From NCBI GenBank assembly GCA_023390655.1, contig JAEWCL010000022.1, positions 22,341-86,340 on the forward strand: DNA of 64,000 bases, read 5' to 3'. The notes under the pieces were generated by a model that saw only the letters and a program-made list of their open reading frames with translations, ran no database searches and was not told where the DNA came from. Source of the stretch: Bacillota bacterium. GTDB lineage: Bacteria > Bacillota > Clostridia > Christensenellales > CAG-138. The position numbers and the translations under genes are program-made. Each line of letters opens with the position of its first letter. Within the stretch, counting starts at the first letter, position 1. This document shows positions 8,093 through 15,796 of this stretch, piece by piece.

Positions 8093-8668
8093 TTACCGGG
8101 CAGGAATCTGTACAACGTCGCTGATTGCGTTGGAAATATCCCATGCCATATCCATCACATAGCTGATAATCTCCATATATTTCGCAAGGCTTGCCCGGTA
8201 ATCGCCGGAAAAGACCTGGATCGCTTCCTGCTCCGTCAGATGGATCAGGTTTTCAAACAATCCCTGCAACGCGCTTTGATCGATATTGCGGTTCTGCTCG
8301 GACATGAATTGCGCGATGGCTTCTGCCGTATCGCTCCACTCCCGGTGCATTTCCGCCGCACGCGCCGGGTCATCCATGCGCAGCGCGTCGATCTCCTGCA
8401 TGGCATAATAGTTGTATATCATCAATAGCCCTGCGAGGATCGTCGCCCGCTCCTGCCCATAATATTGGCCAAAAAATTTGGAGATATCCGTGGCGCTCTG
8501 CGTGAGCTGATCCGCTACGGCGTCCAGCTCCCCCGGTTGATAGGCCGCCATGAGGATATACTCCCTTGTCCAATGTGCATTGTTCACCAAAAGCCGGTTG
8601 ATTTCGTTTGTGAGCACCGTCTGGTTCAAATTCAATATTCCGAGGTTCTCCGGCGTGATGGACATCAT
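8093..8668 (-). CDS. Conserved helical protein of unknown function
   Basis: 191 residues from the ATG at 8668. An upstream in-frame ATG at 8683 exists, but GGAAGGGAG overlaps it and sits correctly for 8668. The protein is all-helical, soluble and acidic, with patterns WTREYI near the N-terminus, a YYG-A--L--LL block in the middle, a W--TA--IA-FMSEQN segment and a C-terminal MAWDISNAI stretch. This matches a widespread Bacillota family sometimes labelled in databases as acetylglutamate kinase, which it does not resemble catalytically. No nucleotide-binding motif or metal cluster is visible. Monocistronic, with its own terminator. Confidence 0.7.
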   Translation of the reverse strand: MMSITPENLGILNLNQTVLTNEINRLLVNNAHWTREYILMAAYQPGELDAVADQLTQSATDISKFFGQYYGQERATILAGLLMIYNYYAMQEIDALRMDDPARAAEMHREWSDTAEAIAQFMSEQNRNIDQSALQGLFENLIHLTEQEAIQVFSGDYRASLAKYMEIISYVMDMAWDISNAISDVVQIPAR

Positions 8669-8763
8669 AAGGCTCCCTTCCATTCCCTTTTGTCCATACT
8701 ATGCGCATACCCCGCCATTTAAGCGTTGGATTGCAGGCCCACCCCGGTTTCAAGGAAACTCCG

Positions 8764-9387
8764 CTACCGTGTCCTTTCACAATAGCAGGGATATTTCTTG
8801 GCAAGGTGCGCCTGCTGGCAGGCCGCGCAGTCCCCATGCCTTTTGCAGCGGCGCGGGCAGGGGCAGGCAAGCGACTTACAGTACCGGATATCCGTGATGC
8901 GCTTTCCGGCAATTTCATACGCTTCCGCCACGCAATCCATTGCATACCCATGCTTTTCATAAAACGCGCGGGCATTCACGTTCTCTTCGAGCGTATGCAG
9001 GCAGCAGTGGGCATACCCTTCTATGCGCAGCGCAATCTCCGCCGCATGGAGCAGCTGTTTTCCGTAGCCCTTCCCCATATATTCCGGCAGCAGATAGAGC
9101 GCGCGCACCTCCCCGCAGCCCGCGGGCAGCTGTTTCAGCGCAGCGTCCGGCACGCTGACAGGCTGCCCAAAGGAAATACAGCCCACAGGCTCCTTCCCTT
9201 CCCATGCGATCAGCCCCCGCAATTCCCCGCATTTAAACCAAGTTGTAAATGCCTCCACCCAGTAGGTCTCCGGCAGCGTGTCAAGGTATGCCTGCGGAAT
9301 CATCCCCCGGTATGCCGTCTTCCAGCTTGTTGCATGGATGCGGCTGATGAGTGGGATATCCTCCATGGTTGCCTCAGTCAGTTTCAT
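8764..9387 (-). CDS. GNAT acetyltransferase with a C-terminal cysteine-rich zinc-binding tail
   Basis: 207 residues. Residues 1-165 are a GNAT domain: VRALYLLPEYMGKGYGKQLL carries the acetyl-CoA loop (motif A, Q/R-x-x-G-x-G/A form MGKGYG), and NVNARAFYEKHGYAM is motif B. The last 40 residues form a separate cluster with the pattern C-x-C-x3-C-x5-C-x2-C-x10-C-x-C, including CKRHGDCAAC, which is known as a small free-standing or fused zinc-binding module in Clostridia. The substrate is unknown. The tail could recognise a protein or nucleic acid partner. Transcribed away from the small membrane protein gene at 9561. Confidence 0.8.
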   Translation of the reverse strand: MKLTEATMEDIPLISRIHATSWKTAYRGMIPQAYLDTLPETYWVEAFTTWFKCGELRGLIAWEGKEPVGCISFGQPVSVPDAALKQLPAGCGEVRALYLLPEYMGKGYGKQLLHAAEIALRIEGYAHCCLHTLEENVNARAFYEKHGYAMDCVAEAYEIAGKRITDIRYCKSLACPCPRRCKRHGDCAACQQAHLAKKYPCYCERTR

Positions 9388-9560
9388 ATTGCCTCCCGCC
9401 GGTATGCGCTTTCTGCGCGTTCCCGGCAGCCTTCCCTATGCGTTGTTATCCACTATACATCCCGGGAATTAACCTTACAACACGCAAAAGAAAAGATGCC
9501 TTGCAATTTATGGAACAAACCGTTCTTTTTGCGCGTCTATATGGCATAGGAGGTGATCCC

Positions 9561-10037
9561 ATGCCAAAGCGGTATTTGTTCCTTTCCCTTGCCGTCGTGA
9601 TCATCCTGTTCCTTGTATATGTGTTTGGTCCCTCAGGGCTGCCAAGGGTCTATACGCTTGATATGGCACTCAAGAACAGAGATTATGTATCCCTGCACGG
9701 AACCGTGTATCATGCGGACGTCTTTGATGCGTTTTTCCATAGCGTGCAGAACGGCGCGGACGCCGGCGTGCGCATTGTGGACTTTACCGTGGAAGGAGAC
9801 CCGATCATTACATCCGTAGCGTATCAAAACGGCTTGCTGACCGTCACAAGGGATACCACGCGCGACCGGTTCGGACGCCCCTCCGTCATCAGGACGGATT
9901 ATCAGAACCTGCTCTTCTACCGGGCCGCGGACGGGTGGGAGTATTATATTGCGACCGACCTTCCGGAGATCACCGCGGAATTGTTCCAAAGCGATAACAT
10001 TGGTGATATCCTGATCTCCCGCAATGCTTCCATGTAA
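9561..10037 (+). CDS. Small membrane-anchored or secreted protein of unknown function
   Basis: 158 residues from ATG 9561. The ribosome site TAGGAGGTGATCCC is an almost complete anti-Shine-Dalgarno match, arguing for strong translation. Residues 4-24 form one hydrophobic anchor or uncleaved signal (LFLSLAVVIILFLVYVFG). The rest is a mixed alpha/beta domain of about 130 residues, likely extracellular, with no Cys and no catalytic motif I recognise. It stands alone between two divergent or unrelated genes. I do not recognise the family. Confidence 0.65.
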   Translation: MPKRYLFLSLAVVIILFLVYVFGPSGLPRVYTLDMALKNRDYVSLHGTVYHADVFDAFFHSVQNGADAGVRIVDFTVEGDPIITSVAYQNGLLTVTRDTTRDRFGRPSVIRTDYQNLLFYRAADGWEYYIATDLPEITAELFQSDNIGDILISRNASM

Positions 10038-10188
10038 CCCTGCCGCCCATGCCCAGCGTCGCCGTTATTAGACAAGTGCGTCGATTCTCCAAACTTGTCT
10101 GATTCCAGTTTTCATATTCCCCGTTGGAGATATCGCGTATAATCTCCATGTTTTCTGCCTTTTGCAGAAAGATTCTTTCACGGACACA

Positions 10189-10216
10189 TTGCAATTTTTG
10201 CTTTCACTTGTATAAT
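10189..10216 (+). promoter_or_regulatory. Promoter of the glycyl radical operon
   Basis: TTGCAA, 16 bases, TATAAT, 44 bases before the ATG at 10261. The preceding 10038-10188 gap shows no gene. Confidence 0.65.
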
Positions 10217-10260
10217 AGAATCAAAGATATGCGGCCTGCCTGCCGAAAGGATGAACCCAT

Positions 10261-11775
10261 ATGAGCCTGCTTGCCCCGTTGCCGGAAAACGCCCTGCGCA
10301 TCATTACGGATACGACGCTGACCCACGAACAGGCGATGATGAACCTCTCCCGTCTGCCCGCGCAGGCGTTCTTTGCGTTCCCGGTTCCGGAAGGATACGC
10401 GCAGCTAAATGAACTTGGCATCGTATCCGATCTTGGGGAAGGCTATGCGCCCTACTGCCCGCGCTACCTGCTGCCGGATTACGGCAAGCTGGTGAAGGAT
10501 GGCTGCAAATTCCTGCGCATCAACCCGCCCAAGGACTTGTTTGAGGCGATTGAGGCGCTCAAGATGTTTTACCGCCACATTCCCTCCGTTACGAACTTTC
10601 CGGTCTATCTCGGCAGGCTTGACAAACTGCTCGATCCTTTCATTGTGGACAAAGAGCAGGCGCGTTACCTCATCCGGCATTTTTTGATTTTTATTGACCG
10701 CACGATTTCAGACTCCTACGCGCACGCCAACATCGGGCCGGAGGAAAGCGTTGCGGGCAACCTGCTGCTTGATTGCGGGTATGAGCTGCAAAACGCGGTG
10801 CCCGGCATAACCATGCTGTATGATCCAGACATTACGCCGGACGCATTTGCCAACAAGTGTATCCGCAACGCCCTTGCCTACGCAAACCCCAGCTTTGCGG
10901 ATCATAAGACCTATTGCAGCGAATACCCGGTGGAATATGGCATCGCAAGCTGCTATAACCTGCTGCCCGTCGGCGGCGGCGCATATACGCTGTGCAGGCT
11001 GAACCTGCACCAGGCAGTACTTCATGCGCAAAACGAGGCGGACTTCTTCGCCCGCGCGCTGCCGGAGGCAGTCTCCGCCATCAACGCCTTGATGGATGCA
11101 AAGATCAAGTTTCTGGTGGAGGAAAGCCTATTCTTCCGTTCCAATTTCCTGGTGGAAGAGGGTTTCTTAAAGCGCGAGCTGTTCACCGGCATGTTCGGTA
11201 TGGTGGGCCTTGCGGAATGTGTGAACACGCTGTGCGAAAAGGCGGGCAATACCTTCCGTTTCGGCCACAGCGAAGAAGCCGATGCGCTGGGTATTAAGAT
11301 TATGGAACAGCTGACCGCGCTGATCGAAGCGCATCAGTGCCCCTATTGCGAGATCAGCGGCAATCATTATTCGCTGCATGCGCAGGTCGGCATTGACAGC
11401 GATACCGGCACTAGCCCCGGCGCGCGCATCCCCATCGGGGAGGAAATCCCGCTCTACGAGCACTTGCGCCACGCGGGCAGATTCCACCGCTTCTTCCACT
11501 CCGGCACCGGGGATATTTTCCCGTTTGAAGTCACACTCAAAAACAACCCGGAAAGCCTGCTGGACCTCATCCGCGGCGCGTTCTCGGTGGGTATGCGCTA
11601 CTTCTCCACCTATGCAAGCGACGCGGACGTCATCCGCATTACCGGCTATCTTGTCAAACGCTCGGATATCGAAAAGCTTGCGCGCGGCGAAGCCGTGCAG
11701 CAGCACAACGCCCTGTGGGGCCTTGGCGAAGTGAAAAATGCAAACATCCTGGAGCGGAAAGTCCGCCAGCTATGA
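10261..11775 (+). CDS. yjjI: YjjI-family glycyl radical enzyme
   Basis: 504 residues, close to the length of E. coli YjjI and shorter than PFL-type enzymes. The glycyl radical loop is RITGY with Gly462 near the C-terminus. A conserved segment ASCYNLLPVGGGAYTLCRLNL contains Cys231 and Cys245, candidates for the thiyl radical site. Further Cys and His occur in CPYCEISGNHYSLH. It needs strictly anaerobic activation by a radical SAM activase, which is encoded immediately downstream with an ATGA overlap. The reaction of YjjI is not established to my knowledge. In enterobacteria the pair lies next to the deo nucleoside operon, and here a nucleoside hydrolase follows, which supports a link with nucleoside or deoxyribose breakdown. 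Confidence 0.9.
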   Translation: MSLLAPLPENALRIITDTTLTHEQAMMNLSRLPAQAFFAFPVPEGYAQLNELGIVSDLGEGYAPYCPRYLLPDYGKLVKDGCKFLRINPPKDLFEAIEALKMFYRHIPSVTNFPVYLGRLDKLLDPFIVDKEQARYLIRHFLIFIDRTISDSYAHANIGPEESVAGNLLLDCGYELQNAVPGITMLYDPDITPDAFANKCIRNALAYANPSFADHKTYCSEYPVEYGIASCYNLLPVGGGAYTLCRLNLHQAVLHAQNEADFFARALPEAVSAINALMDAKIKFLVEESLFFRSNFLVEEGFLKRELFTGMFGMVGLAECVNTLCEKAGNTFRFGHSEEADALGIKIMEQLTALIEAHQCPYCEISGNHYSLHAQVGIDSDTGTSPGARIPIGEEIPLYEHLRHAGRFHRFFHSGTGDIFPFEVTLKNNPESLLDLIRGAFSVGMRYFSTYASDADVIRITGYLVKRSDIEKLARGEAVQQHNALWGLGEVKNANILERKVRQL

Positions 11776-12617
11776 TACAAGCCCCTATTAACCGCATCAT
11801 TGACCAGAGCAGCGTGGACGGCCCCGGCAACCGCACTGCGCTGTTTTTGCAGGGCTGCAATTTCAACTGCGGCTACTGCCACAACCCGGAAACCATCAAA
11901 GCCTGCATCCATTGCGGGGATTGCGCCGACACCTGCCCAACAGGTGCGCTGCGCATGGAAGGCGGCAGGGTACGCTGGGATGAAGCGTTGTGCTGCGGCT
12001 GTGATACATGCATCCGGATCTGTACGCACAACGCAACGCCGAAAATCACCTGGATGACGCCGGAAGAAGCACTCCACCGCATCAAAGGCAACATGCCCTT
12101 TATCCGCGGCATCACGTTTTCCGGCGGAGAATGTACGCTGTGGCGGGAGTTTCTCTATGAAGTTTCCAAGGGCGTCAAGGCACTCGGGCTTACGGCGCTG
12201 TTTGATTCCAACGGCAGCTATGATTTTTCAGGTGACCCCAGCCTTCTTGATGTCTGCGACGGCGTGATGCTGGACGTGAAATGCGCGGACCCGGCCTGCC
12301 ATAGGCAGCTCACCGGACGGGAGAACGATATGGTGCTAAAAAACCTTCGGTTCCTTGCGGAAGTGAGAAAACTGACCGAGGTGCGCACCGTCGTTGTGCC
12401 GGACGCATTGCCAAACGCCGGAACCGTAGCGCAGGTGTGCAGCATCCTCTCCCCCTATTGGAGAAGCGGCAGCCCTATTGCCTACAAGCTGATTCGTTTC
12501 CGCCCCATGGGCGTAAGAAAACAATACAGCGCGCATGCAGTACCGGACGACGCCCTAATGGAGGCGCTCCGGCGCATTGCAGAGCAAGCGGGCTGTGAAA
12601 GGATATTGGTGGTATAA
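11772..12617 (+). CDS. yjjW: YjjW-type glycyl radical enzyme activase (radical SAM)
   Basis: 281 residues. The radical SAM cluster motif is CNFNCGYC (Cys29, Cys33, Cys36), followed by a ferredoxin-like insert with two 4Fe-4S cluster motifs (Cys45/48/51/55 and Cys74/77/80/84), as in the activases of non-PFL glycyl radical enzymes. The SAM-binding GGE motif is present in FSGGECTLW. It generates the Gly radical on the YjjI protein using S-adenosylmethionine. The start ATG 11772 overlaps the yjjI stop by four bases (ATGA), a sign of translational coupling. Confidence 0.92.
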   Translation: MIQAPINRIIDQSSVDGPGNRTALFLQGCNFNCGYCHNPETIKACIHCGDCADTCPTGALRMEGGRVRWDEALCCGCDTCIRICTHNATPKITWMTPEEALHRIKGNMPFIRGITFSGGECTLWREFLYEVSKGVKALGLTALFDSNGSYDFSGDPSLLDVCDGVMLDVKCADPACHRQLTGRENDMVLKNLRFLAEVRKLTEVRTVVVPDALPNAGTVAQVCSILSPYWRSGSPIAYKLIRFRPMGVRKQYSAHAVPDDALMEALRRIAEQAGCERILVV

Positions 12618-12620
12618 GAT

Positions 12621-13592
12621 ATGGTACAGGAACCCTTGCACATCATCATTGACGCGGACACCGGCATTGACGATTCCATTGCGATTTTGTACGCGCTCAA
12701 ACACCCCGCCATCCGTGTGCATGGCATTATCGCAAGCTATGGCAACACGGCCGTGGAGCAGGCGGCGGAAAATACGCTGCGCCTCATCAAGCTTGCTTCC
12801 CCCGCGTATGAGGTGCCCGTTGTGTTGGGCGCTTCCCATTCTATTGGCGGTAAGGGAACGAGCCATGTTGACATCAGCGTGCATGGAGAAAACGGCATTG
12901 GCGGCGTAATCCTCCCCGCGTCTCACCAACAGCCGCTCGCGGAACCCGCCGAGGACTTCCTCGCGCGTATTGCGGAGGAATTAAACGGCAAGCTGGTGCT
13001 CGTCACGTTGGGCAGGCTGACCACGTTTGCGCGCGCCCTGGAGCAGTCTCCCGCCTTAAAGGAACATCTTGCGGGCGTTGTGGCGATGGGCGGTACAATC
13101 TATGCGCCCGGCAACGTCTCCTCCTGCGCGGAAGCAAACATATACGGCGACCCGGAAGCCGCAGAGCTTTCTATTCTTTCCGGCATCCCCTTTACGCTGG
13201 TGGGGCTTGACGTTACCGTCAAGACGCGCCTTTCCACAAAGCAGATACAGGCAAGCCTTGCCGCCGCGGCGCCGGAAACCCGTCCAATCTGGGAATATAT
13301 CGAGGCCGCCACGCAGCATTACATGGCGTTTTACCACAAGGTGGAGGGCGCCGTTGGCGACTGCGCCCTGCACGACCCTTCCGCCGTCATCTGCGCGCTG
13401 CGGCCCGATCTATTTACCATCCGTTCCCTCCCCGCACACGTGGAATGCGGCGGTACCTACTGCCGCGGCAGGATCGTTGTGGACGAGCGGCGCCGTCCCT
13501 TTGCGGGCCCCATCATACAGGCCTGCGTGGATGTAGACGCACAGGGTGTGCTCAATGAGCTGTTCCGGGTCTTGGGCGGCACGGCGGTATAA
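12621..13592 (+). CDS. Inosine/uridine-preferring nucleoside hydrolase (IunH family)
   Basis: 323 residues. The calcium-binding DxDxxxDD signature is at residues 11-18 (DADTGIDD), and the later VALGxLT-like (LVLVTLGRLTTFA), MGGTIYAPGN and ANIYGDPEAA segments match the family; it hydrolyses the N-glycosidic bond of ribonucleosides to base and ribose. It starts three bases after the yjjW stop and is clearly in the same operon, ending at a strong terminator. Base specificity cannot be read from the sequence. The pairing with a glycyl radical enzyme suggests that the sugar product, or a deoxy derivative, is the substrate fed onwards. Confidence 0.9.
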   Translation: MVQEPLHIIIDADTGIDDSIAILYALKHPAIRVHGIIASYGNTAVEQAAENTLRLIKLASPAYEVPVVLGASHSIGGKGTSHVDISVHGENGIGGVILPASHQQPLAEPAEDFLARIAEELNGKLVLVTLGRLTTFARALEQSPALKEHLAGVVAMGGTIYAPGNVSSCAEANIYGDPEAAELSILSGIPFTLVGLDVTVKTRLSTKQIQASLAAAAPETRPIWEYIEAATQHYMAFYHKVEGAVGDCALHDPSAVICALRPDLFTIRSLPAHVECGGTYCRGRIVVDERRRPFAGPIIQACVDVDAQGVLNELFRVLGGTAV

Positions 13593-13610
13593 GAGATTTC
13601 TAAGCAATCA

Positions 13611-13640
13611 AAAAGCTCCGCCAAATGGCGGAGCTTTTAT
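13611..13640 (+). terminator. Terminator of the yjjI-yjjW-nucleoside hydrolase operon
   Basis: AAAAGCTCCGCC / GGCGGAGCTTTT stem with AAAT loop, then TATCTTTTT. Confidence 0.85.
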
Positions 13641-13864
13641 CTTTTTCAGAGGCTTATCCCACAAAAGACATACATTCCTTGGAAATCCCTGGCGTGGGGA
13701 ACGCCCCAAACCAGGTATTCTCAGGGATGGCTAGCCGCAACTCGACGAAAGCTTCCATTCGCCGCCAGCGACAGGTGCGGTGGCGGCGGTAAGCCTTGCA
13801 CAGCAAGGGTTTCCTTGCAGGAAGTACCGCCCGCGAGATACGAGCAGGTACTTCCTGTAATCCT
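13641..13864. other. Gene-free stretch rich in inverted repeats
   Basis: Two inverted repeats are visible: CAGGAAGTACC (13818-13828) with GGTACTTCCTG (13847-13857), and CGCCGCCA near 13760 with TGGCGGCG near 13780. No frame with a ribosome site fits. It may encode a structured RNA or be decayed repeat sequence; no known RNA family was recognised. Confidence 0.35.
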
Positions 13865-13892
13865 CACAAAAGGGCCGCAAGGCCCTTTTGTG
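13865..13892 (-). terminator. Terminator of the sugar isomerase gene
   Basis: CACAAAAGGGCC / GGCCCTTTTGTG, a perfect 12-bp stem with a four-base loop, five bases after the minus-strand stop. It can act in both directions. Confidence 0.75.
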
Positions 13893-13897
13893 ACAGT

Positions 13898-14887
13898 TTA
13901 GTCTACCTTCAGCGCGGAGTCGAACCGGATATCCGAAGGACTGAAGTTGATGTTTCGCGTAAAATGGAACGCCTCCGTCGCGCCGAAGGTGCGCTCCATG
14001 CCGCTGTCCTCCCACTCTACGGAAAGCGGGCCGGTGTAGCCCATCTGGTTGAGCTCGCGGATGATGCCGTCAAAGTCCACGTTGCCATGCCCGAGGGAAA
14101 CAAAGTTCCAGCCGCGGCGCGTATCGCCAAATTCGATATGGCTGCCCAGGATGCCGGAGCGCCCATCGAGCGTCACCTTAACATCCTTCATATGCACATG
14201 ATAGATACGGTCCGCAAAATCCCGCAGGAAGATACACGGGTTGATGCCCTGCCATACAAGGTGCGAAGGGTCAAAGTTCAGGCCAAGCGTAGGCCTGTTT
14301 TCAAACACCTCAAACAGCTTCTGCGTGCTGTAATAATCAAACGCGATTTCCGTGGGGTGTACTTCCAGCGCAAGCTTTACGCCGCACTCATCAAACACAT
14401 CGAATATGGGCGTCCACAGCTCCTTGATTTTTTGGAACCCATCCTCCACCATCTGCGGCGTGGTCTGCGGGAAGGAGTACCAGTACTTCCATATGGGCGA
14501 GCCCAGGAAGCCCGTCACAACCGATACGCCGAGCTTTTCTGCGGTACGCGCCACCAGCTTCATTTCCTCCACCGCCCATTTGCGGATCTCTTCGGGCTTG
14601 CCGGAAAGCGCCGCGGGCGCGAAGTTGTCAAGCCGCTCATCCCAGACGTCGCCCACACACTGGCCGATCAGATGCGCGCCGATGGCCCAGAGGCCGAGAT
14701 TATATTTTTTGAGCGTGTCCTTGATCCACGCCGCATACCCATCCTGCTCAAGCACCTTATGGACGTCCACATGCGCATGGCATGCAAGCTCAATCCCTTC
14801 GTATCCAATGCCGCTTATCAGCTTGCAGAGCTCCTCCAACGGCAAATCTCCAAACTGCCCCGAAGCGATGGTGATCGGTCTACGCAT
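13898..14887 (-). CDS. Sugar phosphate isomerase/epimerase (xylose isomerase-like TIM barrel)
   Basis: 329 residues. The metal-binding set of the AP2EC/xylose isomerase-like TIM barrel is visible: Glu in LALEVHPTE, Asp and His in NFDPSHLVW, His in YHVHMKDVK and a final Glu in LSVEWED. Members interconvert or epimerise keto-sugars and inositol derivatives, or dehydrate inosose; the substrate here is not readable. It is close in style to IolE/IolI-like and hydroxypyruvate isomerase-like proteins. A clean GGGAGGT lies before the ATG. It is transcribed alone, towards the nucleoside hydrolase operon and away from nothing obvious; a link to the nearby polyol locus is possible but unproven. Confidence 0.85.
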   Translation of the reverse strand: MRRPITIASGQFGDLPLEELCKLISGIGYEGIELACHAHVDVHKVLEQDGYAAWIKDTLKKYNLGLWAIGAHLIGQCVGDVWDERLDNFAPAALSGKPEEIRKWAVEEMKLVARTAEKLGVSVVTGFLGSPIWKYWYSFPQTTPQMVEDGFQKIKELWTPIFDVFDECGVKLALEVHPTEIAFDYYSTQKLFEVFENRPTLGLNFDPSHLVWQGINPCIFLRDFADRIYHVHMKDVKVTLDGRSGILGSHIEFGDTRRGWNFVSLGHGNVDFDGIIRELNQMGYTGPLSVEWEDSGMERTFGATEAFHFTRNINFSPSDIRFDSALKVD

Positions 14888-15128
14888 TTGCTACCTCCCA
14901 ATCTATGCTATTGTCTTTTTCTCGTTTTAACTGTTGTTTGTTTGTGTTTCTCTGATTCTCAATACAAAATGAATGCGATTGCGGAAACATACAATAATAT
15001 CCTATCGCATTTTTCATCATTATGCAATCTTTCCTGTATAAGAAAGCAGCAGGCTCGTTTTGCTTTACAGCAAACAACAGACCGCTGTGCTTTATAGTAT
15101 ACCGCACAGATAAGAGACGATATAACAA

Positions 15129-15157
15129 TAAAAAAGCCCCGGCATACCGGAGCTTTT
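15129..15157 (-). terminator. Terminator of the gene at 15168
   Basis: Minus strand AAAAAGCTCCGG / CCGGGGCTTTTTT with a TATG loop and a T-run. The 14888-15128 gap to its left shows no gene. Confidence 0.8.
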
Positions 15158-15167
15158 TCTGCTGCTC

Positions 15168-15599
15168 TTAGAGAAATTTCTTCATTTCTTCAATGTTTGC
15201 TTCTTCCGTTTTAATCATGCGCTCGGCAAGCGTTCTCACTTGGGCATTGTCCCCGCCGTACGCATGGAGCGCTTTCGTCACCTTTGTAACACCCATTGTA
15301 CTCCCCTGCATGACCATCTCCGCGATCTTTGACGTCGGGTTTTCCGCCAGCAACGTTTTCAGATCCACCGTGATGCGGGAATTGATCTTTGCTACAGGGC
15401 CCGCTCTCTTTTCATCTTCACCATAACTCTGCAGCAGCTTTGCTGCAGCATCAAGTTGCTTTTCATACTCCGTCAACTGCGTTTGCAGCGCATGCTTGAG
15501 CATATTATTTTCCGTCTTCTCCAGCACCTGCCTTAAACTGTCACAACCCATATCGGCAGACTCGGTAATGGCCGCAAGCAGTTCCTTTTCATCTGTCAT
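15168..15599 (-). CDS. Small helical protein, ferritin-like/DUF2383-like in pattern
   Basis: 143 residues from ATG 15599, preferred over the GTG at 15608 because GAGGTGAT spans that GTG. The sequence is four to five amphipathic helices with many Glu, Lys and Gln and a single Cys near the N-terminus, without membrane segments. The spacing resembles four-helix-bundle proteins related to DUF2383/PA2169-type ferritin-like proteins, but the metal-ligand ExxH pairs of true ferritins are missing (LAERM, MIKTEEAN). A stress or storage role would be a guess. Monocistronic with its own terminator. Confidence 0.6.
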   Translation of the reverse strand: MTDEKELLAAITESADMGCDSLRQVLEKTENNMLKHALQTQLTEYEKQLDAAAKLLQSYGEDEKRAGPVAKINSRITVDLKTLLAENPTSKIAEMVMQGSTMGVTKVTKALHAYGGDNAQVRTLAERMIKTEEANIEEMKKFL

Positions 15600-15796
15600 C
15601 GTTATCACCTCAGGAGATAGTTTCTAAACAATCCACCCTGTTTATGCAGCCTCATCCCCTATTGCAACATATTTTTTTAATCCGCAAAGGCGACGCCATA
15701 ATATTACGGCGCCGCCTTTCTGGATTTATGAGTCATTTATTGCGCTCCGGAGCGCTCCGCAAAAAAAACGTCACGCCTCCCGTTCGCGCGCAATGC

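Noticed and set aside
8093..8668. Acetylglutamate kinase, a label sometimes seen for this family
   Set aside because: The protein has no amino-acid kinase motif and is far too short and all-helical.
13796..15097. 433-residue plus-strand open frame
   Set aside because: It is antisense to the sugar isomerase gene, has no ribosome site and its translation is low-quality mirror sequence rich in His and Arg.
15684..15760. Terminator hairpins between the ferritin-like gene and the polyol dehydrogenase
   Set aside because: Inverted repeats near 15687-15717 and 15738-15763 exist, but neither has a T-run placed convincingly for the minus-strand operon, so no terminator is claimed.
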